From assembly GCA_036023115.1 (NCBI GenBank), contig JAYKKT010000046.1, positions 4,681,001 to 4,745,000 of the forward strand: 64,000 bases of DNA. Direction: 5' to 3'. The notes under the pieces were generated by a model that did not search any database, had not been told where the DNA came from, and worked only from the letters and a program-made list of their open reading frames with translations. Made by a program: the position numbers and the translations under genes. Below are positions 37,668 to 51,205 of this stretch, in pieces. Position 1 is the stretch's first letter. Every line of letters starts with the position of its first letter. Source of the stretch: Brasenia schreberi. Taxonomy: Eukaryota; Streptophyta; Magnoliopsida; Nymphaeales; Cabombaceae.

Positions 37668-38015
37668 GAAGACTGAGAATTAGTTGCCTTTTGTATGTTA
37701 TAGATGTAAGATTCACAGTGCTTTTTGGCAGTACGTTCGTGCACATTTACAGGTGCATACATATCTCAAACTGCAATTTTTTGGTAGCTATACGAATCAA
37801 TAATTAACATAAATGAAATTAAACAAATAATGTGCATAAATACTCTGTCATCAAAGACAAACCACCGAAACAAAAATCCAAATATGTTATAGCAGAAATT
37901 ATTTACAATATAGCAGTGAGAACATCAGAGGATATAGATAATACAAGTCACTAAAATAAACACGCAATCTGTCATTGGTTGCAACCATGGCGTTTGCATC
38001 AACCATAGATAAGTT

Positions 38016-39563
38016 TTATCTATGCACGAGCCTTGTAAAGCAGGACAATGATCTTGCCTTTAATCCTTCAGCCTGTTCTACCTGAAGTTTCGGTTGCCAA
38101 CTGCTGGAGAGAGATGAGTTGTACAGGTAAGAGCAGAAACCTAGAGAACATATAAAGAATCCACATCCTGTAAGATAACTACCAAAATGGCTGCACATCA
38201 CCTTCTCTGATCCATGTATTTGCGATACTGTGTTCAGATGACAAATTTCTTCCATGTTTGCAAGCAATTGCATCACAGTTTTTAGATGAGGAGCACTGTC
38301 CTTGCATTAGAAGAATGAATAGAAAAGTCAGATACCTTGATATTTAAAACTCACTGTGGTGATGAACACATTTTGTCAAAGAAACAAACTCCTTGACCGA
38401 GTCCGATTGAAAGTCCAAACTGCAAACTCTTTTGTATATTAAAGATTTGCAATTATAAAGATATCAACTACATCTGATTGTGAAAACCTGACTTCTGACC
38501 CATGCCAAAAACTAAACCTTGGATCCTTCAAGTTTTTACATGGATGATTAATACGAGTCACGAGTAATTCATCCTCAAAATCATTCAAGGAACGCCGAAG
38601 AAAACAACGGGAAAAGAAAGGGTATCAGCAGATATACATAGATCAAGACTCCAATATGAGCATACATTATTTTACATAATCTGGTTGTAAATGAAAAGGA
38701 GAACAGGCAGTTGCCAGGATTAAAAGTATCAACCTGTGTAACCCATTCTCCAGATTCGCGTCCAGAGATGAGATTATGCTTGGCATCTGATGCAAAACCT
38801 GCTTAACAAGGAAGTCGAAGTTACTAAATCCTGTGCAAATTTTACAAGATTCCAAAGGAGAAATGAATCAAATGAACGCACTGACAATGAACATTCCTGG
38901 TTAACACACCTGCCCTGTATTCTTAATGGTGGCAGCCTTCTCAAGAAGGTTCTTCGGGAGCTTCAACAATCGACTCTGTCATGCAAATAACTACAATTTC
39001 TGATGCAACCGAACTATTGTTTTTGGCGATCTAAAACTGCGTAGGAACTCCATGAATGCGAAATCATGCCTGGAAATTTGTGGGAATCAAGAATATGCCA
39101 CTACGAGCCATGGTGGCAGTTTGGACTATGCCACGCACTGACAAGGAACATTCCATGACGTTCCTTGCAACAGAATGAATCATCACAGGATATCCCGCAT
39201 TATTATCTCAACACTTCACAAGATCAACTCCAAATTCCTCAAAATTTTGATTGAAGATAATGAAAACCATGACACGAATTAAAGCAAACAACCTAAAGAG
39301 AATCCATTTTGGCAGGCATGATTTTGACCAACTCCAAAAGCAAATTGGATGGAGTTCTCAGAGGACCATAAGATGAAGACTAGACGAATAATATATTTCC
39401 CCAATAGACTCGGTTGGGCTTCGAGATTTTAATGAAGGAGAAGAAACACAGCAACACAAATTTCTGACAATATAATAAACAAGAGGAATTTCAACCATCA
39501 ACAACAAAATCTTACCACCTTATGATTTGCTTAAAACACTTCCAAATTTTCACATTCGGTTTT

Positions 39564-39657
<94 letters not shown>

Positions 39658-39783
39658 ATCGACCTGTGAAGGGGATGATTGTTGCATGAGTTGGAGAAGG
39701 TTGGAGGTGGACTCAATGGCTTGGCGAAGCTGATCCGATGTGGTTGATTTTGCCGTCCCTTCTTTGCTGGCCGTTGTCGCCAT
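38016..39783 (-). CDS. TOM2B: Small basic protein resembling TOM2B (tobamovirus multiplication 2B)
   Basis: Five minus exons join in frame: 39664-39783, 38910-38975, 38734-38798, 38202-38295 and 38016-38081, giving 136 residues. Key segments: STSNLLQLMQQSSPSQ (exon 1), LKLPKNLLEKAATIKNTGQ (exon 2), MPSIISSLDANLENGLH (exon 3), APHLKTVMQLLANMEE (exon 4). I match these, from memory, to plant TOM2B, a small host protein first found because tobamoviruses need it to multiply with TOM2A; its normal cellular role is unclear. All splice sites are GT-AG with consistent phases. Intron 1 begins gtcgatttcac and runs straight into a (CT)n tract. A 787-bp transposon lies 63 bp upstream of the ATG. The gene model is firm; the name is moderately sure. 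Confidence 0.75.
39567..39653. repeat. (GA)n microsatellite at the 5' end of intron 1
   Basis: Eighty-seven bases of pure GA (CT on the coding strand) start about 10 bp inside the first intron of the minus-strand TOM2B-like gene. Confidence 0.95.
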
Positions 39784-39846
39784 CTCGCCCTTCACCCTTC
39801 CTCTCTTCCTAGAAAGGATGATGTCAAACGGTTAAAAGAGAAACAT

Positions 39847-40633
39847 AGGGATGGCAATTTGGCAGGGATCTTTAACTCACATAATGCAGGTGTTGAGTTT
39901 CAATTGTTGAGAGTGTCTATTTGTGTGTTAGGATTCGGTCTTCCGCCCTGACCAAAAAGAAAAAAAGATAATCTTGGTTATGGAAACTTTCACCATTACT
40001 TCTTCTTCATTCCTGGAAAAGTTCTTGTTTTTAACATGAACATGTGCATGTGGTAGGAGTCATCTGGTTTGGAAGCTAATTAGATATCTTTACAATGCCT
40101 ACGGTTTTCTTTTAATTTCATAGCTACGTTAGTCTGTTAGAGCTAACCAGATATCCTTGCTTCAATGTTGTGAACAGTATAATATTAGATTTCTTGATGA
40201 TACCAAAACCGTTTATTATCCTTTTGACATTTTTTATATTTTTGCTTCTTTTAGCATTTGTTGCTTTGTTCAACATGATAAAACAATCCTTATTGGAGCA
40301 TATTCCAATCATGTTTGATAAATTGATTGTTTGTTTTAGAAGCATCAGGGTGACATTCATTATTGCTTATTTGATGGAACTCGCCAAAGACACACTCATG
40401 TTATATTTAAGAGTTCATCTATACAATAACTACCAATTCGAACTTGGAAATGCATGCATGGATGGGGTGAGTGCAGGGCAAGACGGGTTTAATAAGGTGA
40501 CTACAGGGCGGGTGCAGGGCATAGACTTGGAGACCCACGGGGTGGGACAGAACAGGACCAGGGAGAAAAAATTCATACGGGGTGGGGCCAGGTGGAGCTC
40601 CTACCTGCCCCAACGCGCCCCATAGCTATCCCT
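39847..40633. mobile_element. Non-autonomous TIR DNA transposon, MULE-like, with 10-bp target duplication
   Basis: The left end is AGGGATGGCAAT and the right end, read in reverse, AGGGATAGCTAT. Both sides carry the same 10-bp sequence agagaaacat (39837-39846 and 40634-40643). A 9-11 bp duplication points to the Mutator superfamily. A G-rich block (for example acagggcgggtgcaggg) occupies the right half. The longest internal frame (40170-40625) is low complexity and not a known transposase. The element sits between 63 bp and 850 bp upstream of the TOM2B-like start codon, so it lies in that gene's promoter or 5' UTR. Confidence 0.7.
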
Positions 40634-40643
40634 AGAGAAACAT

Positions 40644-42495
<1,852 letters not shown>

Positions 42496-42560
42496 CCGTT
42501 TGCTTCTGGGTTGGCGGTGAACAGACAAAGACGGGGGAGAAGAAAACTCCCTGCGAATAA

Positions 42561-42911
42561 ACGGGATTCCGACCCTTTTCAACCAGAAAATAGAAACCCT
42601 TTCCCGTCTTCGAACCATAAATCCAGGGAAAGATTTTCACGTGTTTGATGGCCACACGGGAGAAAATGTTTGTTACTTTCCACCGTTTTCTTTTCCGTGC
42701 CATCTAACAGAGATTCAGTTTCATGCGGGGGGGTCCCAAGTTATTTTCTATTTTTTGGTTACACGAGGAGGCCGAAGCCTAAAACATGCACCCAGTGGGA
42801 GTCGAACTCCCCATCAGCAGCAAGGGGTGCTCTTCCATTGATCTAACGCTCTGGGTGCAGATCCCAAGTTATTTCAATAGACGGGATTCCGACCCTTTTC
42901 AAGCAGAAATA
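42561..42911. repeat. Direct repeat of about 30 bp flanking a SINE insertion
   Basis: The words acgggattccgacccttttc and aa.cagaaa occur at 42561-42590 and again at 42881-42911. The SINE at 42747-42861 lies between them. Confidence 0.75.
42747..42861 (-). mobile_element. tRNA-derived SINE with 13-bp target duplication
   Basis: On the minus strand the 115-bp element starts TCTGCACCCAGAGCG, carries an A-box-like TTAGATCAATGGAAGAGC and a B-box GGGAGTTCGACTCCC, and ends CTCGTGTAACC with an A-rich tail. The duplication tcccaagttattt flanks it exactly (42734-42746 and 42862-42874). The perfect duplication and well-kept pol III boxes indicate a fairly young insertion. Copies of the same family lie at 11891-12012 and 12595-12697, all on the minus strand. 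Confidence 0.85.
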
Positions 42912-45900
42912 GATTCAAGTGGACAACATGTGAAATATAACCCTCAATTCATTGAATATGTTCTTGTAACACACAAAAACTATAATATATATGTCTGTGT
43001 GTATGAATGATATGGCCCTTTGGAGTATATAATCCAAGACCTAACCATTCAATCATTCTTGATAAATGATGTATGTGTGAATGATAGGGCTCTCATGAGT
43101 ATATACTCCACTGCCTTAACCATTCTTGATAAACAATTTGGGACCATGCATTATGTGCACAATCTCTAATCGTCGATTGAATTGTGGTCGTTCAGAATAT
43201 ATATCTCAAAGGGACTCTGTCAATTATATATATATATATATGAGTGAGAGAGAGAGAGAGAGAGAGATTCTATTATACATAATTTTTACATTGCACGCTC
43301 TTGGCATGGCTATAATAAGGTTATCGCTCAAAACTAAAAGGAATGCATGAATGAGTTGTAGGATCTAGATTAGAGAGAGAGAGAGTTGCTAGGTTTCATG
43401 CATGCTTGATTCCGATGCTCATTGAGACCGTCCATCTTTTTCATTGGACCGTCTATTTTAAAAGTGAAAAGTTCAAGTTCCTTTTTCAGAAAACAAGTAG
43501 TACAAAGTAATTTCTAACTTTTGCTTTGTGAATATTTACCATTCATCAAAGAGATGCATAGTTCTAATTAGGCATTAATTTTTAGTAATCAATACTTGAA
43601 ATTTGAATTTATAAAGCACGTGAAATTTACATGTATATTTTTTTGTCTTTCAATTAAAATTTCAACTATCAATCAATCTAAAATGCATGGTCTGAATTTG
43701 TTAGGATATACTAGCACCAATACCGATCCGAATCCAAACCCGAACCGTTTGCAGCCTATCATTGATTGGATGTCTCAAGTCAAAGTTGGCATTCACTAAG
43801 GACCTATTTTAGGGCGAGGAAGGCGTTTCACTCAAAATCTTAAAAAATCTCCAATAAACCACTGTATGTGGGAAAATATAATTACTTTATCAATGTAAAA
43901 CACAAATGTGTCTCACCTAAAATACACGTGCATCTTACCCAAAAAAATTCATCGATCCGCTGGCATAGTAACATCACTCAAATATTCTCCTCAAACAATC
44001 AGTCTGTCACATTTACCCCCCCTCCCTCCTAGTATTCTTTTAAAATAAATCTTCAATTTTAAGTAAAGTAAGACAACGATGAACATAAACATCAAGTGGT
44101 GTGAATATATATATATATATATATCAACAAAAACCAGATCCTACCATCTCTCACATGCTCACTCAAATGTAATTTAACTTTTTTCAAAAAAAAAGATAAT
44201 ATTATTACATCGATGTTCTCGAAAAGTTATAGTTAGGTATGAGTAGGCAGTGTCACTGGTGGACAGGATCCAATCACTGTATATATCATAGCATCATCAG
44301 TTGTTAGTTACCAAATGAATGAGAAAGACCAAACTTATAGTTAGCAATATGATATTCAGCTAGAGAGTCCAAATCAAAATATGGATCAAGGTCCCAACAA
44401 GGACAATCACCTTATAGAAATCACAATATATTAACATTGATTTATTTTTAAAATATGGAAAAGGATTCCAACAGGGACAATCAGCTTAGAGAAATCACAA
44501 TATATATATCGAGATTCAAGTTTATTAGCACTACAAGAGTCACATATTATAATAAAAGATCCAACAAAGTTTTATACTGACTATGGACCGACTCTCAAAT
44601 ACATTCCTCCTTTATTTGGTCTTACGACCAGCTATATGAGACTTAAACATCGCTATAAATTGAGTCGGGCTAATCTGATAAAATTAGAGTAATTAAGTTG
44701 ATCGATCCATCGAGTTTACAGTAGGGATTTCCAGCAGCTTGGTGCTGCATGTCATGGATTATATATCAGACAAAAGGTGACCATATGAATTTTCTGAAAG
44801 ATTGGCACCCAGCCTCTTGCTGGAACCATTCTAGAATTGGACAGGATAAGAGCAACACACAGAAAAGTACCTTGATCATTTAACTCAAGACCGTCAGGGT
44901 CCAGGTTGGTGCATGGTGGGTCTGATCTTAGTGGCCTACCACGTTTTAGTAAATTGCCCGTGCATTTGGCAATCATATTTCTCCTTCCTTGTATAGAAAT
45001 AAACTTGTCCATTTTGTTGGTGTACTTGTGCTATATCAAAGTGCACAAATAAGTAAAGAAAAAACTCGAATCAAAACTCGACATCGAAAAATCGGTAACT
45101 ATATGTATATATACATGAACTAATAGAATGCAAAGTTTTCCATTCATTGTTTTTAATTTTTTTTTACTCGAAGCCACTGTCCTTTTTTCTGCTGTTGAAA
45201 GTTGAAGTAGGACCAGAGTGTTGCAGGACTTGTTTCTCCACCATGTATAACCGGACCTCACTCGGAGTATCGTACAACTTAAATCTCTAGAACAAGATTT
45301 ACAAGGTTCGATCAAAGATGCTTACTCTATGGGCAAGATGTAGAGCGACTCAATATACAATGATCTCTCTCATCATTACCCTTGTGCATATCCTTTCTGT
45401 CTCACTCAAAACGTCTGGCAGATTTCTGATTTTTGTGTCCACTTCGAGTCGCATTGCAGGCTTTTTGTGTCTATCACAAATTCAAGCCACAGTAACACGA
45501 TATTCAAGATTTCCCATGGAGAGCTCTATCAAGTCGACCTCTCCAAGTGAACGAATTAGAAAGGAAAGAGGGTTCATTGGATCCATCGCCCTACTTACTG
45601 TTTTGTTTTTGCTTTCTTTATCCGACGTAAAAACTTCCGAAAAACTATGTCCTACGTCTGTCAGCTTCCTTCTAACACTGGCTTTTCAGATAACCACTGG
45701 AGTTTATTCACGAAAGAGCGGTGGGATCCAAAAGATGATGAAAATGCAATTTGAATATATATTAAAGTCTGTTCATAGAGCTAGCTTACTAATTGAAATT
45801 TGTTCTCAGTGATAAGGTGAATGTAGATTGGGCCTGCAGAAAACGAGAGAAAGAGAACCAACCACGTGATATGCACGCCTTGTGTACATCCATCCAGTGG

Positions 45901-46079
45901 AGGGGTCTCTCTTCCCTGTTTGTTTCTTCCAATCCGTCTCTCTTCTTACTTTTGTGCTTTGCGACATCCCCAACGACTCTCCCTCTCCATTCCTTCTTCC
46001 TTTTTCACATGCATTATCTCTTTCAACGTCGTCAACATCTCTCTCTCTCTCTCTCTCAGATCAAATCACAATTTTGGTG
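42875..46079. other. Intergenic DNA upstream of the kinesin light chain-related gene
   Basis: It holds short TA and GA runs (43203-43268), a LINE fragment at 44565-44660 and AT-rich DNA. A 164-codon frame at 45318-45812 has no recognisable domain and I do not call it a gene. A CT-rich leader directly precedes the ATG at 46080. Confidence 0.4.
44565..44660 (-). repeat. Diverged RTE-type LINE fragment
   Basis: Minus strand shows agaccaaataaaggagg, then gtcagtataaaactttgttgg, a weaker version of the blocks at 25040-25140 and 41080-41200. Confidence 0.35.
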
Positions 46080-49000
46080 ATGAGCGGCTATAGTGGTGGT
46101 GGAATGAAAGCGAAGAATTGGCATTCAACAATGACTGATCAGCTGAAAAGCGAACACAGCCGTCGTTCTATGTCCATAGAAAGCGAGCCATCTCCAACAA
46201 GATACATTAATCTTAGCTACGTGCAGTCTCCTCCTTGTTGCATCAACATGGACTATGCGAGAACGCCGTCGAGGCCGGCAGAGATAGCATTCCTTTTCTT
46301 CTCGGCAGCGGACTCTCTTCACATCTCCGGCGAAGACCCGAACAAGGCCAGAAGATATGCCGAGAAAGCGGTTCGCATCCTCGAGTTGATCCCTTCCAAG
46401 GACTACAGCTCGTCACCAGCCTCCACCTTGCCGCCGCGACTCACTCCCGACTAGGCCGGTCCGAGGAAGCGGTTCAGTTCCTCCGCCGATCCGTGTCTGT
46501 CTCAGCAGCCTCTCCCCATGACCCGGACCTACTCCATGCTTCCTTCTTCAGCTACTCGGCGATACGTACTTCGCTCTCAACCGATATGACTCGGCCATCG
46601 AGTACTACGAGTCGGGGCAGGCAGTGCAGAAGCGTACATTGGGTGGCTCGGACTCTTGGGTCGCTGAGACGTGCGTCTATGTAGCCGAGTCATACCTGCA
46701 ACTACTGAAATCAGAAGAAGCAGAGGAATTGTGCAAGGAAGCACTCTCTATACAAGATGGTGTCTCTGTTAGAAGATTGCTCGGTTTGATTCACATTGCT
46801 AAAGGCGAGTATGAATTTGCATTAGACAATCTTTTGCTCGCCGTGTCGACAATATCTTCAAATTCATCATCGTCTACTAATTCAGCAAGATCGTCATTGT
46901 CATCCTCATCGTCGTCATCATCTTCATTGTTTTCCATGGTTGAGTGTGCTTTCCTCGAGGCAAGCATCGGTGAAGCCTACCTTGCATTTGGACGAGGCTG
47001 ATCTCTCGTACCACAAGGCTCTAGCGGCGTTCATGCTCGTGTATGGAGAGACTCACACTTTGGTGGGCTCGGTATACGTGAGCCTAGCAGACTTGTACCT
47101 CAAACGGGATCGTTCAACGAGGCCAAGCGCCACTGTGAGAAGGCCTTGTTGGTGTACGCCGAAGGGATCGAGAGGTGGCAGCAACCTAGATCAAGAGGAG
47201 ATCGGGGTGGGTTTGGGCCGGGTTGCATCGCTCTTTGAGTCGATGGGCGAGGTCAAACACGCTATATATCTTTTGGAGAAGGCACGGGGTATGTTAGTGG
47301 GTTCGGGCGGCAACGAGGGTAGCCCGACGCTGGCTGGCCTTGAAGCTCAGATTGGTCTTCTTCACCTTATGAATGAAAGCTACGAAGAGGCTCGAGTCTT
47401 CTTAGGGAGCTCGGTGAAGAAGCACCGAGCCATGGTGGGCGGCGAATCGAGCCTAGTTTTGGCCGTGCTGCTGAATCAGCGAGGCGTGGCATGCATGGGT
47501 GCGGATGCCATAGCAGAGGCAGCCTAGACTTCCAAGAGTCCAAGCGCATCTATGAGAGCGCCTTCGGCGCGCACCACGCGGATACGATTGACGTTTCAGT
47601 GAACCTCGCGGGAGCCTATGACGCCATGGGAAGGTAAACCGCTCTTCATGACAGTCTGTTTGTTATGTTAATTCATTCCACATGCTACATCTCATCACAT
47701 AGGCCCCTTTATCCGTGATTATTTAGACGTTAATATAGGACGAATTATACATATATAGTAACACCATCACATATTTAAACAAATATCAAACCCTTATTTT
47801 TGTATGGTTGAGATTTGAATTAAAACATGTGTGAATCAAGTGCTTAGCAGCGTATTTTTCATTTTTGAGGTTTATTTTTGAATTCAAGTTTTAATCATTC
47901 ACTTCTGACAATGAGCTTTATATATATATAAAGAGAGAGAGAGATTGAATCATGCCCACCACGGATGCTCTTTACTCATGCTATATCATTGCTTTTTGAG
48001 AGCATGTCTCTAATTATATTTAAAAAATATTTAAAAAAGATAAATTACCTTTTAGGATTGAAAAACATTGAATGAACATTAGTGAGCATCACAAAAATGA
48101 AATAATATATATAGAGTGAGATGGAATGAAAAACTTTGGCCGTCCATCTAGGATGACCAAAAGTATCTTACACCCAAAAGATGGAATGATCCCATCTCTT
48201 CCGTCAGTGGAAGACCCACTTAGTCATATGCGCAGTGTGACCACTTTGGGACAGTGTGCAACTTGAAACTCGGATACATCCCCTCTGCCTATGCGCACTA
48301 ACTGTTTGTCCCATTAAGTACACAAGTTTCACAGCCGACACATATAACACTACGACACGATATTCGTGATTCTTGTGCCTCTCTTTCTGAGAAATTGAGA
48401 TACAAGGTAACACGACACGAGGTGAGATGAAGTGTCTTGGTGACAAAGGTGAGGCCGGCTGGACAATTTTCAGCCGTCTGATCTAGAATTAAATATGTAA
48501 TACATCAAATTGCAATCGTAAACGAGAATGCAGTGGATGGGCCAGCACGATGTTCAGTTAATCAAGTCGTCCAAATGAATGCATGTGGATGGCTGCCGTC
48601 TGGTGTCACAATCCTCGCAGCCAGGCTTTGGTACGTGAAAAGCAAATGGCGTAATTAGGTATATATGATTTGCTTTCCAACACATCACATGGCCCAATCA
48701 CTTTTCTTTATCAGAAGGGTTCGTCGTTTATTTATATTATTTTTTTTAGTAGTATTTTTTTATTAATTTTTTATTTCCTTTAAAACTTATCATCTAAATC
48801 TTTATGCAACAATAACAAATAAGTCATTTTTCATAAATTTGGTTTGGCTAAGCTCGTACAGCTGGTCTAGTCCTCACTCTTATATATATATATATTGGGT
48901 GTGTGTGCACTTTAGAAAACCATGCTGGTTTAAAAATTGGTGGGATTAATGCAATTAAACGATCAATTTTTCTTTCAATTTTTGTAGAAAATTATTATTT

Positions 49001-49782
49001 AAACTTAATTTAAAACCAAGACAATTATCTTTCTGCTCAAAATTATACAAAAAGTTAAAATCGGGTGTCATTCACATTGGGGTGGGTCAAAATGAATTAA
49101 TGAGCTGAATGTTTACACTACTCTTTAGTTGATGAACAAGCTGTATATGAACAACCCCTTTTCGGTTCATTTGGCTCATTTACCAGAACATATGTCCGGA
49201 ACTTTCCTCGAAGATGATCGAATTCCGCCGGGGCCACTCTTGAAACAAAGAAAATTCAGCCACATATCTAAAAATCCAGAAAGTCTGATACCTGAATGGA
49301 TCATTCTCATTAAAATTAAGACGAGTTGAGAAAATCCCATTCGCTTTTATTTTGTTAAATTTTATATCTACTAGTTAAGATCTCAATCCAGGTTCGTCTT
49401 ATAAGCTTTTGTAACTATAAAATGATGCTGGTTTTTCGAAGCTGTAGATGGATGCAGCCACCATCTGTTTAGTCTGACATTGGATTTCAATTTTGACAGA
49501 CGGGATGAGGCCATAGTGGTACTGGAGAGAGTTGTAGAAGAAGAAGAGAACAGATTGGGAACAGCTCATCCCGATGTGGAGCACGCCCGGAGATGGCTGG
49601 CTGAGTTGATCAAGGAATCCGAGCAATTACGTTCGCGGAAAGCCCGCACTTTGCATGACCGTATCCTTTTACAGAAGAAAAAGAAGACCAACACTGCCGC
49701 TTCCTCAAGTGGTGGTGGTGGCAGCGGCGGCAACGGTGGTTTTGTTTCAAGCCAGCATAGTGATACGAAAACAAAGGTGTAG
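46080..49782 (+). pseudogene. KLCR: Kinesin light chain-related (KLCR) TPR protein gene with several frame changes
   Basis: Exon 1 (46080-47633) and exon 2 (49500-49782) together resemble plant kinesin light chain-related proteins, TPR scaffolds that link microtubules, cellulose synthase trafficking or IQD proteins at the cell cortex (family knowledge). TPR-like segments are clear: IAFLFFSAADSLHISGEDPN, SRLGRSEEAVQFLRRS, YFALNRYDSAIEYYESG, LSYHKALAAFMLVYGETHT, NESYEEARVFLGSSVKKH, and in exon 2 DEAIVVLERVVEEEENRLG. The reading frame changes near 46400, 46548, 46990, 47107, 47188 and 47515, while protein similarity continues in the new frame each time. Several changes could be restored by one base in a homopolymer. 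Exon 2 is intact and its splice phase fits. It is either a young pseudogene or a good gene with consensus indels. The intron (47634-49499) holds only AT-rich repeats. Confidence 0.8.
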
Positions 49783-50604
49783 TTTGCATGCATTTTTTCT
49801 CTAACTTCTTCTCTGTGTCAAGTGATTCGGGAGATCGTGATTAGGTACCAAAGAATGTAAAGCATATTGATCATGCATGTCATCTGAATGATTAGATGAC
49901 GCAGAGATGAATAACATAGCGTTTGGTCCCAGGACATAGATGGCCCTCCTCTAATCTTCTTGCAGAGACTCTCTCCCTCTCTCTCTCCTTCTGGTTTTTA
50001 GGAAATAAACAAAAGGAATGCCTTCTTTACCATTCTAAACCTTAATCGATTAGTCGACTCTTGAGAAAACTACTGACTCACATGCACTCAACTACCAAAA
50101 TCTCATCTGTTGAACAATTCAGGTCCATTGTAATTGAAACATTTGACTGAAACGAAGAAATTAAAAACTCGTAAGACGATATTCTCCCTCTCTTTCTCTC
50201 TCTCAAGTACGTAGTTCTATATCAGAACTGCAGCTGAAGAAAAGGATGGTATGCATGCTCATGATGGATGACTTGCTAGCTAAGGGTTGATAGATGTACT
50301 ATTTAGTTCAACATCAATCATATAATCCGATTAGGTTATTGTCACTGGTTGTTGAACGTTTATGCCTTTATTCATAAGTATCTTTCATCTCCCCATTCGA
50401 TCCAAGAAGCTTCTCACATCTCGAACACACACACAAGAGAGAGAGAGATGGAAAAAGAACAAAGATGATCAAAATTCAGTTCGTTCTGATTTCATTCATT
50501 TGCGTTTTTGTTATCAGAAAGCCCATTCATGTGATTGTGATCATGAATTGGAACACGAGCACTGCGTGTACAAGCGTGATGCATGCCCTGGGTATCGAAC
50601 TCAT
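49783..50604. other. 3' flank of the KLCR gene up to the copia insertion
   Basis: It holds the KLCR 3' UTR and AT-rich DNA with short CT runs. The last 45 bases are the T-arm side of a tRNA-like SINE interrupted by the copia element. Confidence 0.5.
50565..50604 (-). repeat. tRNA-like SINE, 3' part, split by the copia insertion
   Basis: Minus strand: ATGAGTTCGATACCCAGGG, a pol III B-box and T-arm. Its other part is at 56594-56660 (CAACTCACATGTTGAAGG, preceded by TAGCTTAGCGAGC). Joining across one copy of the CTCAT duplication restores a continuous tRNA-like order, resembling the fragment at 5765-5825. Confidence 0.55.
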
Positions 50605-50959
50605 TGTTGAACAAGAGAAGTACCCCTCTGATGGTGCAGCGGAATGGGATGCGGATGCGGGTGATAGACACGAGGTTCTCAAACAGATGAAGATCAGTAC
50701 ACACACTCTTGATTTTTTCAGTATTCTCTGTTTTCTTTCACACTGTGTGCCTGTAATGCCTGCCTTTTATAGGCATGTGCTCCCTCTTCGTCGTGCTTAT
50801 CCTCCTGTTGCTTCCCTCGTCCGGGAGATGTAACGGAGCCGTTATAAAAAATCCTGGTAACGATCATCCGTTACTGATCTAGCCTTATCCTCTTCAGGTA
50901 ACGGACTAGATGGTCAGTCCAGCCGTTACCTGAGCCGAGAATGACCATTATCTGTAACA
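50605..50959 (-). repeat. 3' LTR of copia element 1
   Basis: It is 355 bp, 61 bp shorter than its partner because of deletions on the R/U5 side. It has five AACGG/CCGTT words and a TATA-like cctataaaagg on the minus strand (50768-50776 region). Confidence 0.9.
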
Positions 50960-51071
50960 TCTCTCACTTCGCCATTCGAGCCAAGTGGATCGACATACTG
51001 GTTTTCCTTCCACTTTTCAGGGGTTTTCCCTAGTTATATCGATTCCTGATTACTATTGCAATCAGAACCTA

Positions 51072-51168
51072 TTGTTTGGTTATTTTCCTACACAACAAAT
51101 CATCTGTTGTATGGTTATTTACCTATACAACAATATATATCCGTTGTATGGTTATTTACCTATACAAC
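51072..51168 (-). repeat. Hairpin array downstream of pol in copia element 1
   Basis: Two identical 26-base hairpins (51143-51168 and 51106-51131, 37-bp period), each with a GTTGTAT-A-GG / CC-ATACAAC stem and a TAAATAA loop, and a third degenerate one (about 51072-51096). The first overlaps the pol stop codon. Element 2 has two hairpins at the same place. Confidence 0.85.
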
Positions 51169-51205
51169 AATCAAATATATCTCAAACCCCATGTTAGTAA
51201 CATGT

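Noticed and set aside
40170..40625. 151-codon frame in the MULE-like element as a transposase
   Set aside because: The protein is low complexity and lacks any transposase motif. The element is non-autonomous.
42789..42861. Functional tRNA gene
   Set aside because: Box A is altered (TTAGATCAATGG), extra bases lie before it, and the sequence has an A-rich tail and target duplication. It is a SINE head.
45318..45812. 164-codon plus frame upstream of the KLCR gene
   Set aside because: It has some hydrophobic segments but no recognisable domain, no good start context and no relation to neighbours. Most likely chance.
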